A stretch of 10,745 nucleotides of DNA from Acidimicrobiaceae bacterium (GTDB lineage Bacteria > Actinomycetota > Acidimicrobiia > Acidimicrobiales > Ilumatobacteraceae), in contig DMQJ01000285.1 of NCBI GenBank assembly GCA_003455715.1, forward strand, positions 1 to 10,745. The letters run 5' to 3'. The number at the start of each line of letters is the position of its first letter. Position 1 is the stretch's first letter. A program made the position numbers and the translations under genes. Shown in pieces: positions 1-9,443 of the stretch. The notes beneath the pieces are model-generated. The model was not told the DNA's origin. It worked only from the letters and a program-made list of their open reading frames with translations, and did no database searches.

Positions 1-1
1 G

Positions 2-301
2 CCGGGCAGCATCACGCCGCACACTCATTTCGAGGGTCAGGTGTATGTGCTGACCGCGTCGGAGGGTGGTCGTCACAAGCCGTTCTTCAACAACTATCGG
101 CCGCAGTTCTTCTTCCGTACGACTGACGTGACCGGGACGATTCAGTTGCCGGAGGGCACCGAGATGGTGATGCCCGGCGACAACATCACGATCCAGGTCG
201 AGCTCGGCAAGCCGATCGCCATGGACGAGGGTCTGCGTTTCGCCATCCGTGAGGGTGGCCGCACCGTCGGCGCCGGCCGCGTCACCAAGATCACGAAGTG
301 A
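2..301 (+). CDS. tuf: Elongation factor Tu, C-terminal fragment (5' truncated by window)
   Basis: Only the last 99 codons are present; the reading frame is open from base 2. EF-Tu is the GTPase that delivers aminoacyl-tRNA to the ribosomal A site. The visible part is the C-terminal beta-barrel (domain III), with the near-invariant stretches [29 protein letters not shown] and [16 protein letters not shown], ending in TKITK and TGA. The GTPase domain lies outside the window. rpmG starts 10 bases after the stop, and its Shine-Dalgarno GAGG (300-303) overlaps the tuf stop codon, so the two are probably cotranscribed. Whether this is the only tuf or a second copy cannot be told from the window. 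Confidence 0.98.
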   Translation, partial: PGSITPHTHFEGQVYVLTASEGGRHKPFFNNYRPQFFFRTTDVTGTIQLPEGTEMVMPGDNITIQVELGKPIAMDEGLRFAIREGGRTVGAGRVTKITK

Positions 302-311
302 GGTAGCCGCC

Positions 312-476
312 ATGGCCAAGAACGACAAGCGGGTGAAGATCACCCTCGAGTGCACCGAGTGCAAGCATCGCAACTACATCACCATGAAGTCGAAGGTCAA
401 CGACCGGGAACGTCTGGAGATGAAGAAGTACTGCAACAACGACCGCCGGCACACGGTGCACAAGGAAACCCGCTAA
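312..476 (+). CDS. rpmG: 50S ribosomal protein L33
   Basis: A 54-residue basic protein of usual L33 length, starting [14 protein letters not shown] and ending [10 protein letters not shown]. It belongs to the large ribosomal subunit near the E site. The ATG at 312 is chosen because the conserved MA(K)..KITLEC start fits and GAGG lies 8 bases upstream; an upstream in-frame extension into tuf has no family support. The first metal-ligand pair, C14-x-x-C17, is intact. The second is C41-x-x-D44 instead of the usual C-x-x-C, so metal binding is either altered (Asp as ligand) or lost. It lies between tuf and tRNA-Trp, the usual actinobacterial position upstream of secE. Confidence 0.97.
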   Translation: MAKNDKRVKITLECTECKHRNYITMKSKVNDRERLEMKKYCNNDRRHTVHKETR

Positions 477-542
477 CCACGGGTTCGGCCCCCCGGGGTC
501 ACACCTCCGAGGGTGGCTGGTAGCGTTACCGGTCGCCCCCAG

Positions 543-615
543 AGGGCAGTAGCTCAGCTGGTAGAGCATCGGTCTCCAAAACCGACGGTCGGGGGTTCGA
601 ATCCCTCCTGCCCTG
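543..615 (+). tRNA. trnW: tRNA-Trp (anticodon CCA)
   Basis: A complete 73-base cloverleaf can be folded. The acceptor stem AGGGCAG (543-549) pairs with CTGCCCT (608-614), with discriminator G615. The D-arm starts GCTC at 552. The anticodon stem TCGGT (569-573) pairs with ACCGA (581-585), closing the loop CTCCAAA with anticodon CCA at 576-578. The T-arm is GGGGG/CCCTC around TTCGAAT. The bases after the discriminator read CCC, so the CCA tail is not encoded and must be added post-transcriptionally. The gene sits between rpmG and secE, a common linkage. Confidence 0.97.
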
Positions 616-658
616 CCCAGATCCCTTCACACCGAGTCCCACAGAACCGAGTGGACGT

Positions 659-958
659 ATGTCACTGGACGACCTCAACCGAGAGCAGAAGCGCTCACTG
701 AAGAAGATGGGTGCCCTCAACGAGCAGGGCCAACCCACTCGCGCCCCTGCCCCGGCCCGTCGCCAGAAGGACGAGCGTGTCGGCGCCGTGCAGTACGTGC
801 GGGAAGTGCGCGACGAGATGCGCAAGGTCGCCTGGCCCAAGTGGCCCGAGGTGCGCCGCTTCTCCATCATCGTGCTCGTCACCGTGGTGCTCTACACCGG
901 CTACGTCTTCGGCCTCGACTCACTCTTCGGTGTCCTCTCCGGCTGGTTGTACGACTGA
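659..958 (+). CDS. secE: Preprotein translocase subunit SecE
   Basis: 99 residues, typical of the short single-span actinobacterial SecE. This protein clamps SecY in the inner-membrane Sec translocon. A charged, Pro/Ala-rich cytoplasmic N-terminus (about 1-40) leads into an amphipathic helix with the conserved motif [17 protein letters not shown] (49-65), then one transmembrane segment at about 68-90. The ATG at 659 has only a weak purine stretch upstream, but no better in-frame start is seen. The stop TGA (956-958) shares its last base with the nusG ATG, indicating translational coupling. Confidence 0.96.
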   Translation: MSLDDLNREQKRSLKKMGALNEQGQPTRAPAPARRQKDERVGAVQYVREVRDEMRKVAWPKWPEVRRFSIIVLVTVVLYTGYVFGLDSLFGVLSGWLYD

Positions 959-1689
959 TGACGAACGACGATTTCACCCCCGAACCCGAGTTCGACGACG
1001 CCGTCGACACCAGTGCCGTTGCCGTCGACGATCCGAGCGACGTCGATGCCAGCTTCGACCTATCGTCCGACGCCGAGGCCGCAGCCGACGAGAGCGCCGA
1101 CGACGACGAGGTCGAGATCGTCGACGACCCGTGGACCCGTCCCGGTGCGTGGTACGTAGTGCACACCCAGTCGGGCTACGAGAAGAAGGTCACCGCCAAC
1201 CTCAATGCTCGTATCCAGAGCATGAACATGGAGGAGAAGATCTACGAGATCGTCATCCCCATGGAAGAGGTCGACGAGTTCAAGAACGGTCGCAAGCAGA
1301 CCGTGCAGAAGAAGGTCTTCCCCGGCTACCTGTTGGTTCGTTGCCAGATGGACGACGACAGCTGGTACTGCATTCGCAACACCCCCGGCGTCACCGGGTT
1401 CGTGGGCCAGACCAAGCACGGCCAGAAGCCCACCCCGCTGTCGCGGCGTGAGGTGCAGACCTTCCTCGCCGCCAAGGGCGACGGCACGGGCGGAATGCCC
1501 AGCCGCAAGAAGCCCAAGCTCGAATACGAAGTGGGCGAAAGCGTCCGCGTGAAGGAAGGCCCGTTCGCCGACTTCGCCGGCACGGTCGCCGAAATCAACG
1601 CCGATCACATGAAGCTCAAGGTGCTCGTCAACATCTTCGGTCGTGAGACCCTGGTGGAGATGGACTTCAGCCAGGTCAGCAAGCTCTAA
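958..1689 (+). CDS. nusG: Transcription termination/antitermination factor NusG
   Basis: 243 residues. NusG binds RNA polymerase through its NGN domain, modulating pausing and Rho termination and coupling to ribosomes. Residues 1-57 form an acidic, probably disordered extension (23 Asp/Glu and no Lys/Arg/His before R61). The NGN domain spans about 63-172 ([37 protein letters not shown]). The KOW domain spans about 190-243 ([32 protein letters not shown]). Long acidic N-termini are known in actinobacterial NusG. The ATG at 958 overlaps the secE stop (TGATG); longer in-frame extensions would run inside secE and are rejected. Confidence 0.97.
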   Translation: MTNDDFTPEPEFDDAVDTSAVAVDDPSDVDASFDLSSDAEAAADESADDDEVEIVDDPWTRPGAWYVVHTQSGYEKKVTANLNARIQSMNMEEKIYEIVIPMEEVDEFKNGRKQTVQKKVFPGYLLVRCQMDDDSWYCIRNTPGVTGFVGQTKHGQKPTPLSRREVQTFLAAKGDGTGGMPSRKKPKLEYEVGESVRVKEGPFADFAGTVAEINADHMKLKVLVNIFGRETLVEMDFSQVSKL

Positions 1690-1730
1690 GCGCAGCACCC
1701 CGCGCAGGAACCAGGGTAAGGAACACAGTC

Positions 1731-2156
1731 ATGGCAAAGAAGAAGGTCGCTGCGATCGTCAAGATCCAGATTCCGGCAGGCAAGGCCACCCCGGCCCCGC
1801 CCGTCGGTACCGCGCTCGGTCCGCACGGCGTCGGCATCATGGACTTCGTCAAGCAGTACAACGCGGCCACCGAGGCCCAGGTGGGCACGATCATTCCGGT
1901 CGAGATCACCATCTTCGAAGACCGCACGTTCTCCTTCATCCTCAAGACGCCGCCCACCCCGGTGCTGCTGCGCGAGAAGGCGAAGATCGCCAAGGGTTCG
2001 AGCACCCCGGGCAAGGCGTCGGCCGGCACCATCGGCGAGGCCGAGATCGAAGAGATCGCCAAGATCAAGATGCCCGACCTCAACGCCTACGACCTCGAGG
2101 CCGCCAAGGAGCAGGTGCGCGGCACCGCTCGTTCCATGGGCCTCAAGGTGGGCTGA
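1731..2156 (+). CDS. rplK: 50S ribosomal protein L11
   Basis: 141 residues, the standard L11 length. L11 binds the GTPase-associated region of 23S rRNA and forms the base of the L7/L12 stalk, acting in factor binding and the stringent response. The N-terminal domain has the conserved run [20 protein letters not shown] (16-35). The C-terminal RNA-binding domain begins around residue 75, with [11 protein letters not shown] inside it. The ATG is preceded by TAAGGA at 1717-1722, 8 bases upstream. The 41-base gap after nusG contains a small GCGC/GCGC hairpin (1690-1705) but no terminator, so readthrough from nusG is expected. Confidence 0.98.
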   Translation: MAKKKVAAIVKIQIPAGKATPAPPVGTALGPHGVGIMDFVKQYNAATEAQVGTIIPVEITIFEDRTFSFILKTPPTPVLLREKAKIAKGSSTPGKASAGTIGEAEIEEIAKIKMPDLNAYDLEAAKEQVRGTARSMGLKVG

Positions 2157-2246
2157 GCAGCACCTGCTCGCCCCACATCATTCACATCACACCGCTCGAC
2201 CGGGACGACCTCGCCCGGCGGCGCTACCACCTGAGGGAGACACACC
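2154..2246 (+). promoter_or_regulatory. rplK-rplA spacer with two small hairpins (possible control region)
   Basis: The 90-base spacer is long for an L11-L1 pair. Hairpin 1 is GAGCAG-CAC-CTGCTC (2155-2169), starting inside the rplK stop codon, with no T-run behind it. Hairpin 2 is CCGGG/CCCGG (2200-2204 with 2214-2218, 9-base loop) just ahead of the rplA ribosome binding site GAGGGAG (2233-2239). L1 is known in other bacteria to repress its own mRNA by binding a mimic of its 23S site. Whether either hairpin is such a site is not established, and I could not match the known L1 consensus. Confidence 0.3.
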
Positions 2247-2942
2247 ATGTCCGGTAAGAAGTTCGCCGACAACGCCAAGAAGTTCGATCGCGATCAGCAG
2301 TTCACGCCCACCGAGGCGCTGACGCTGGTGAAGAGCATGGCCAACGCCAAGTTCGACGAGACCGTCGACATCGCCGTGCGCCTCGGCGTCGACCCCCGTA
2401 AGGCCGACCAGATGGTCCGCGGCACCGTGGCACTGCCCAGCGGTACCGGCAAGGACGTTCGGGTGGCCGTGTTCGCCGCTGGCGAAGCCGCCCAGGAGGC
2501 CCGCGACGCCGGTGCCGACATGGTGGGCGCCGACGACCTCGCTGCCGAGATCCAGGGCGGCAACTTCAACTTCGACGTGGCCATCGCCACTCCCGACATG
2601 ATGCCCCTCGTCGGTCGTCTCGGTCGTGTGCTTGGCCCGCGTGGTCTGATGCCCAACCCGAAGACCGGCACCGTCACCCAGGATGTCGCCAAGGCAGTCG
2701 GCGAGTTCAAGGGCGGCAAGGTGGAGTACCGCACCGACCGCTACGGCAACGTGCACGTGCAGCTCGGCAAGGCCAGCTTCGAGGTGGACGCGCTGGAGGC
2801 CAACTTCCGCGCCGTGCTCGACGAACTGCAGCGCGCCAAGCCGGCGTCGGCCAAGGGCCGCTACCTGAAGAAGATCAGCCTCAGCAGCACCATGGGCCCC
2901 GGCGTGAAGGTCGACACCAACCGTCTGCGCCCCGAAGTCTGA
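2247..2942 (+). CDS. rplA: 50S ribosomal protein L1
   Basis: 231 residues, normal L1 length. L1 forms the mobile stalk at the ribosomal E site and is often a translational repressor of its own operon. Diagnostic motifs are the [19 protein letters not shown] region (47-64), the family signature around [17 protein letters not shown] (128-144), FKGGKVEYR (154-162) and the C-terminal [13 protein letters not shown] (211-223). The start ATG follows GAGGGAG by 7 bases. It is the last gene of the first ribosomal block, followed by a strong hairpin. Confidence 0.98.
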   Translation: MSGKKFADNAKKFDRDQQFTPTEALTLVKSMANAKFDETVDIAVRLGVDPRKADQMVRGTVALPSGTGKDVRVAVFAAGEAAQEARDAGADMVGADDLAAEIQGGNFNFDVAIATPDMMPLVGRLGRVLGPRGLMPNPKTGTVTQDVAKAVGEFKGGKVEYRTDRYGNVHVQLGKASFEVDALEANFRAVLDELQRAKPASAKGRYLKKISLSSTMGPGVKVDTNRLRPEV

Positions 2943-2967
2943 CCCTTCGAGCGCTTCGCTCTCGCCC

Positions 2968-3009
2968 GACCGCCGGTGCCGACTCAGGCATCGGCGGTCG
3001 TGCCGTTTT
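2968..3009 (+). terminator. Probable terminator after rplA
   Basis: A 13-bp stem, GACCGCCGGTGCC (2968-2980) with GGCATCGGCGGTC (2987-2999), has one G-T pair and a 6-base loop. A short TTTT tract follows at 3006-3009. The T-tract is short and offset by 6 bases from the stem, so intrinsic termination may be only partial. The hairpin sits in the 86-bp gap between convergent rplA and the minus-strand acyltransferase gene. On the minus strand no T-run follows it. A second small hairpin, GAGCG-CTT-CGCTC, lies at 2949-2961. Confidence 0.65.
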
Positions 3010-3028
3010 CGGCCCCACCAGACCGCGG

Positions 3029-5235
3029 TCACTCCATCGAGCCCGCGGCCCGATCGAGTGCTGACGCAAGAAGTGGGATGAGAGTTCGCGCATACGTGTC
3101 GCTGAGGTGCGTCGTATCTCGGTACACCATGACGTTGCCCACCACCACCGGACACTCGTCGCCCGGACAGATGGCATCGTTGAGGTCGATCACGCTGATG
3201 CCACCAACCCGAGCCGCGGCCGTCTCGAGGTCCCTGTCGAACGAACCGTCCCGATCAAACGTGCACCGTGTCAGGTCGTCACGGTTGGCGACCACGCACT
3301 CCGGTACATCGAGCCGTGGAGTGGGGGTCTCACTGAGCACCGCGACTGCAGAGTCATTGTCGGTGAGGGTCGTCAATCGTCGTGCCCAATCCTCCACCAG
3401 GAGTGACTGACTGTCGTCACGACTCAGCGCGGTGCCGTTGCGCCACACGGACGGCGTTCGCCCGGTGACGAGGATGAGGTCCGGCCGCTCCTCGACGAGG
3501 TAGTCGAGAGCGTGCTGGTTCCACTTGGTGCATGAGGTGTATTCCACCCCGTCGCGGGCGAGCGTGAGGCCACTGAAGGCACAAGCCGCCTTGGAGACGA
3601 CCATTACGCGCCATCCGCGGGCAATTCCGATCTCGTCGAGTGCCGACACCCATTGTGCAGCCTTCGAGTCACCCACAAGTGCGATCTCGAAACTGCCATC
3701 AGGATCGCCGAGGACGCATTCGATGAGTTCCGTCCCCTCGACCGACTGGCGGCAGGCGACGCGATCGGGCACGTCGAGGACGGTCGCCGGGTCGTTGACG
3801 ATCTCGTCGACCTCCTTGTCCTGCCGGTATCCGGACTGCTCGCCGGGTTCGTCGATGGTGAGGGCACCGAGTTCGGGCAGCGTCGGCGGAGAGGAGGGGT
3901 CCGGCGCCTGCTCGTCGGATGGATCGTTGGTGGGTGGCGACTCCGAGCCTGTCGCCGTGGCGGGGTCGGTCGGCGTCGGCAGGGTTGCTGCGGTCGCGAT
4001 TTCGTCGAGGGCCGACTCGGTGGAATCGTCGAGCGGGCGCAGGGTGGGAGCTGCGATCCACAACACCGCCGAGGCAGCGGCAGCGACGGCCATGGATGCC
4101 CCTCCAACGCTGAGACCGCTGAGCGTGCGAGCCGTACGTGGGCTGTGCCTGATCGGTGACTCGATGTAGCGATACGTGAGGGCGGCGGGGCCAAGTGATG
4201 CCACCACCACTGCGCCGCTCGCAAGCACGGTCAGCCTTCCCCATTGCGCCTCGGCGACCACGAGGAGCGGCCAATGCCACAGGTACCACGAGTAGGACAG
4301 ATCGCCGATCACGGTGAAAGGCCGGGTGCTCAGCAGCCCGGCCGGGCCCGCGGAGCGATGATCCGCGGCGCCGACCAACGCAAGCACTGCGCCGACGACC
4401 GGGATGATGGCTACCCATCCGGGAAAGACAGCGCCCGCTGGTTGCCAGAGAGCACTCGTCACGATGAGCGCCAGCCCCGTCCAGCCGACCAGGTGGGCGG
4501 TGTGAATCGGCATCGATCGCCGGTGCGCCCGGTGGATGAACACGGCTGCCCCTGCTCCGGCGGCGAACTCGAAGGCGCGTGTGAACGTGCTGAAGTAGGC
4601 GGGCCCGGGTCGCTGGGTGGTCTCGATCACCGACCATACGAACGACGCCGTAGCGATCGCGCCAACCAGCACGGCAAGCCGAACGGTCAGCACGCCGCGC
4701 CGGAACGAGCCACGTGGTGTTGCCAGCGCAAAGAGGAGCGGCCACGTGAGATAGAACTGCTCCTCCACCCCCAGCGACCAGTAGTGCTGGAACGGGCTCG
4801 CCGCTGCTTCTTGCACGGTGTAGTCGACAGCTTGCGCAGCGAGGCGCCAGTTCTCGACGTACAACGTGCTGGCGAGGGCGTCGCGGGCGATGCTGGCATG
4901 ACGAAGCGAAGGAACGAGCCACCACGCCAGCAGCACGGTGGCGGCGATCACCACGCCGGAAGCGGGGAGCAACCGTCGAGCACGTCGGGCGAAGAACCGC
5001 CCGAAGCGAATGCGGCCGGTCGTCTGGCGTTCGCGAAGGAGCAGCCCGGTGATGACGTAGCCCGAGATCACGAAGAAGGCGTCGACTCCTACGTACCCGT
5101 GCGGCATTGCCGTCACTCCCGCGTGCCAGAGCACCACCAAGACCACGGCGACGGCTCGTAGCCCCTGGATGTCGGCGCGATAGCCGAAGGTGGTTGCCGC
5201 TAGAGGGGGAACCCGGTGTGACGCCGGAGGGCTGA

Positions 5236-5239
<4 letters not shown>
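3029..5239 (-). CDS. OafA/YrhL-type acyltransferase-3 membrane protein with C-terminal SGNH domain
   Basis: 736 residues. The family O-acylates surface polysaccharides or peptidoglycan: the membrane domain brings an acyl group across the membrane and the fused SGNH domain transfers it outside. The acyltransferase-3 domain is about 18-370: YRADIQGLRAVAV with R28 and H39 in the conserved R-x10-H spacing, GYVGVDAFFVISGYVITG (48-65), HYWSLGVEEQFYL (152-164) and about ten hydrophobic segments up to 396. A Pro/Ser/Thr/Asp-rich linker (about 404-460) leads to the SGNH domain, with LVGDS (521-525, nucleophile S525) and D708-x-x-H711. All eight cysteines lie in the SGNH part. The GTG start overlaps the stop of the upstream PPDK-like gene in GTGA; the first 18 residues are not conserved. 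The acyl donor and target are unknown. Confidence 0.92.
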
Positions 5240-6912
<1,673 letters not shown>

Positions 6913-6979
6913 GTGGCGACCCCCAGGGATGTGACCAGCGACACGCTAGCCCTCGGGTCTGGTTCGGCCCATGCCGGAC

Positions 6980-7741
6980 TCAGACCGTGCCGGTGACCGC
7001 CCAGCGCAGGCAACGAGCGAGGATGGTGCGGTACTCGGGTACGTCCCAGCTGCCGCGATCCACCACCCCCAGGTCGGCGATGCCCTGGTCTTGCATGTCG
7101 AACCGCCCGCGGCAGTGGCCGAGCGTGAAGTAGGTGACCATGCCGTCGCCGTGGGGGCGGGTGTACAGCACCGGTCGCGGCTCGTCGTCGTCGGTGTGTC
7201 CTTCGGTGAACCCTGGGCAGGTGCCGGTGTAGTGAGCGTGCAACACCACATCGAGCGGCGGGTGGAGTTCACTGATGTACAACTCGTCGGTGACGGTGAA
7301 GGCAGAGATGCCGTCCACCAGCGGGTGGTGCGGCTGGGCGACCTGCACCTCGTAGGGCGTGATGGGCGGGTGGCCGAGGAACTGGCTGCCGAGCACGGTG
7401 GCCACCTCGCCGAGTGCCCGCGGGGTGGAGAACGTGCGCCGCCCCGGCTCGGGCGGGTCGATGGCGGAGTTGGTGGCGTGGAGAGCGAGCCACCGCCCCC
7501 CGCGGGCGACGAAGCGAGCGAGTGCCTCCTGCTGGTCGGGGTCGGGCCGCACATCGCAGGTGTAGGTGACCAGGAGGTCGGCAGCGTCGAGGGCAGGAAC
7601 ACAGTCGTAGCTCTCGAAGACCCGAGTCTTCACCTGCGGGTGCTCGCCGAGCGCCACCAGCAACTCGCGACGGGCGAAGTCGAAATCGTGCCAGCGCCCG
7701 CCGCACACCAACACCGCATCGAGTCGACCTGCTGGGCCCAT
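6980..7741 (-). CDS. ThuA-like domain protein (class I glutamine amidotransferase-like fold)
   Basis: 253 residues matching the ThuA/trehalose-utilisation-like family by its pattern: VLVCGGRWHDF (10-20), a LLVTYTCD strand (56-63), RFVARGGRWLALHATN (76-91), FLGHPP (121-126), PHHPLVDGISAFTVTDELY (137-155) and RPVLYTRPHGDGMVTYFTLGH (189-209, broken here into its conserved parts VLYTRPHGDG and YFTLGH). The family fold resembles glutamine amidotransferases, but the biochemical role is mostly unknown, and several members occur in carbohydrate loci. The ATG at 7741 is preferred over an in-frame start at 7864, because the longer form would overlap the divergent mutase gene and adds a segment without family character. 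It is the first gene of the minus-strand unit. Confidence 0.8.
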   Translation of the reverse strand: MGPAGRLDAVLVCGGRWHDFDFARRELLVALGEHPQVKTRVFESYDCVPALDAADLLVTYTCDVRPDPDQQEALARFVARGGRWLALHATNSAIDPPEPGRRTFSTPRALGEVATVLGSQFLGHPPITPYEVQVAQPHHPLVDGISAFTVTDELYISELHPPLDVVLHAHYTGTCPGFTEGHTDDDEPRPVLYTRPHGDGMVTYFTLGHCRGRFDMQDQGIADLGVVDRGSWDVPEYRTILARCLRWAVTGTV

Positions 7742-7802
7742 GCGGGCGAGCGTAGTCACACCGGCAGGACCGGCGAGCGACGCGTGTGGGAAACTCTCCG
7801 CC
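7742..7802. promoter_or_regulatory. 61-bp divergent promoter region, both sides possibly leaderless
   Basis: The region lies between the ThuA-like gene (minus) and icmA (plus). On the minus strand TACGCT (7754 down to 7749, TANNNT type) ends 7 bases before the ATG. On the plus strand GAAACT (7790-7795) ends 7 bases before the GTG at 7803. That spacing puts each predicted transcription start at or next to the start codon. Neither gene has a convincing Shine-Dalgarno, which fits leaderless translation, common in Actinomycetota. No good -35 boxes are seen. A repeat CCGG-CAGGA-CCGG (7761-7773) could be an operator. Confidence 0.4.
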
Positions 7803-9443
7803 GTGACGACTCCCCGCGAACGCTGGCAGCAGGCTTTCGACGCATCGCCGCTGCGCGAGGCCACCTACGCCACCATGAGTGGTGTTCCGCTCGCCCCCGT
7901 TTATGGGCCAGCCGACGGGTCCGGTGAGTACCCGGGCCAGTACCCGTACACCCGTGGGCCGTACGCGTCCATGTACCGCAGCAAGCTGTGGACGATGCGC
8001 ATGTTCGCCGGCTTCGGCACGGCCGACGACACCAACTGGCGCTTCAAGGAGATCATCAAGAGCGGTGGCGATGGCCTGAGCACGGCGTTCGACATGCCCA
8101 CGTTGCTCGGCCTCGACAGCGACGACCCCATGTCGCTCGGTGAGGTCGGGCGCTGCGGGGTGGCGGTCGACACGCTCGCCGACATGGAAGACCTGTACGC
8201 AGGCATCGACCTCGGGGCCATCACCACGAGCATGACCATCAACTCGCCCGCGGCGCCCATCTTCGCCATGTTCATCGCCCAGGCCGAGAAGGCCGGTGTG
8301 CACCGCAGCCGCCTGGGTGGCACCCTGCAGAACGACATCCTGAAGGAGTACCAGGCGCAGAAAGAGTTCGTCTTTCCGCCGCGCCAGAGCATGCGTCTGG
8401 TGCGCGACACCATGGCGTTCACGGCGGCCGAGATGCCTCGGTGGCACTCCATTTCCATCTCCGGCTACCACATTCGTGAAGCAGGGAGTACGGCCGCAGA
8501 AGAGCTGGCGTTCACGCTCGCCAACGGGTTCGCCTACGTCGAATTGGCCATGCAGGCCGGTCTGCCCATCGACTCATTCGCCCCGCGGCTGAGCTTCTTC
8601 TTCAACGCCCACATCGACTTCTTCGAGGAAATCGCCAAGTACCGCGCGGCAAGGCGCATCTGGGCGCGTTGGTTGCGCGAGCGCTACGGCGCACAACTCG
8701 AGCGCTCGCTGCAGCTGCGGTTCCACACGCAAACGGCCGGTGTGTCGCTCACCGCGCAGCAGCCGGAGGTCAACATCGTCCGCACCGCCATCGAGGCGCT
8801 CGCCGGTGTGCTCGGCGGCACCCAGAGCCTGCACACCAACTCCATGGACGAAGCGCTGGCGCTCCCCACCGAGAAGGCGGCGCGCATCGCCCTGCGCACC
8901 CAGCAGGTCATCGCGTACGAGACCAACGTGGCCCACGTCGCCGATCCATTGGGTGGCTCGTGGTTCGTGGAGGAGCTCACCGATGAGATGGAACGCCAGG
9001 CCGAGGAGTTGTTCGCCCACCTCGACGAGTTGGGCGACGGTTCGATGCTCGAAGGGTGCATCAAAGGCATCGAAGACAACTGGTTCCAGGGGCGCATCGC
9101 CGACTCTGCATACGAGTTGGAGCGTGCCCTCAACAACGGTGGCCGCATCGTGGTGGGCGTGAACCGCTTCACCGAAGGCAATGACGACGAGCAGATGGAC
9201 CTGTTGGAGATCACCAACGACGACGAGGCACGTCAGCTGAAACGGCTCGACGAGGTGCGCCACCGTCGCAGCCAGGCGGCAGTCGACGCCGCGATGGAGC
9301 GGTTGGCCGCGGACGCCGCCGACCCGGAGGTGAACTTGATGCCAGCGCTCATCGATGCGTCAGCGGCGTACGTGACGCTGGGCGAGATGATGAGCACCAT
9401 GGCCGGCGTGTTTGGCCGTCACGTGGAGGTGCCCACCATATGA
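7803..9443 (+). CDS. icmA: B12-dependent acyl-CoA mutase large subunit, probable isobutyryl-CoA mutase (methylmalonyl-CoA mutase family)
   Basis: 546 residues forming the substrate-binding TIM barrel of the methylmalonyl-CoA mutase family without its own B12 domain. Visible family blocks: YTRGPYASMYRSKLWTMRM (49-67), AFDMPTLLGLDSDDP (95-109), TSMTINSPAAPIFAMFIA (142-159), GTLQNDILKEY (173-183), SISISGYHIREAGST (216-230, H223 = catalytic His244 of Propionibacterium MutB), FAPRLSFFFNAH (259-270) and GGTQSLHTNS (338-347). By ungapped alignment MutB Tyr89 is F68 and Arg207 is Q186, the known isobutyryl-CoA mutase pair (Phe80/Gln198 in Streptomyces). A95 sits where 2-hydroxyisobutyryl-CoA mutase has its diagnostic Asp. 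The likely reaction is isobutyryl-CoA to n-butyryl-CoA. GTG at 7803 fits the divergent spacing; a start at 7740 would reach into the ThuA-like gene. It overlaps icmB by ATGA. Confidence 0.9.
   Translation: MTTPRERWQQAFDASPLREATYATMSGVPLAPVYGPADGSGEYPGQYPYTRGPYASMYRSKLWTMRMFAGFGTADDTNWRFKEIIKSGGDGLSTAFDMPTLLGLDSDDPMSLGEVGRCGVAVDTLADMEDLYAGIDLGAITTSMTINSPAAPIFAMFIAQAEKAGVHRSRLGGTLQNDILKEYQAQKEFVFPPRQSMRLVRDTMAFTAAEMPRWHSISISGYHIREAGSTAAEELAFTLANGFAYVELAMQAGLPIDSFAPRLSFFFNAHIDFFEEIAKYRAARRIWARWLRERYGAQLERSLQLRFHTQTAGVSLTAQQPEVNIVRTAIEALAGVLGGTQSLHTNSMDEALALPTEKAARIALRTQQVIAYETNVAHVADPLGGSWFVEELTDEMERQAEELFAHLDELGDGSMLEGCIKGIEDNWFQGRIADSAYELERALNNGGRIVVGVNRFTEGNDDEQMDLLEITNDDEARQLKRLDEVRHRRSQAAVDAAMERLAADAADPEVNLMPALIDASAAYVTLGEMMSTMAGVFGRHVEVPTI

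Noticed and set aside
477..542. Promoter for tRNA-Trp (TAGCGT at 521-526)
   Set aside because: No -35 box at a suitable distance, and the gene can be read from upstream; too weak to list as a feature.
2187..3155. 322-codon minus-strand open frame opposite rplA
   Set aside because: Shadow of rplA; His/Gly/Val/Leu-rich translation without family character.
4244..5161. 305-codon open frame on the plus strand opposite the acyltransferase gene
   Set aside because: Low-complexity Arg/Gly/Pro/Glu-rich translation with no family motifs; it is antisense to a gene with clear conserved motifs, a usual high-GC artefact.
6913..7741. Possibility that the missing ATP-grasp domain of the PPDK-like gene is present upstream in another frame (frameshift)
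   Set aside because: The sequence upstream encodes a complete ThuA-like protein in one frame, and the 67-bp gap is too short for a domain of more than 300 residues.
7742..7864. N-terminal extension of the ThuA-like protein to a start at 7864
   Set aside because: The extra 41 residues show no ThuA character and would overlap the start of the divergent icmA; ATG 7741 has a suitable -10 just upstream.
7269..8471. 400-codon open frame on the minus strand spanning the divergent promoter
   Set aside because: It runs antisense through icmA and out of frame through the ThuA-like gene, and the translation has no recognisable domain.
7803..9443. Naming the large mutase subunit as methylmalonyl-CoA mutase or 2-hydroxyisobutyryl-CoA mutase
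   Set aside because: Tyr89/Arg207 of methylmalonyl-CoA mutase are replaced by Phe/Gln, and the Asp typical of 2-hydroxyisobutyryl-CoA mutase is Ala here; the isobutyryl type fits best.
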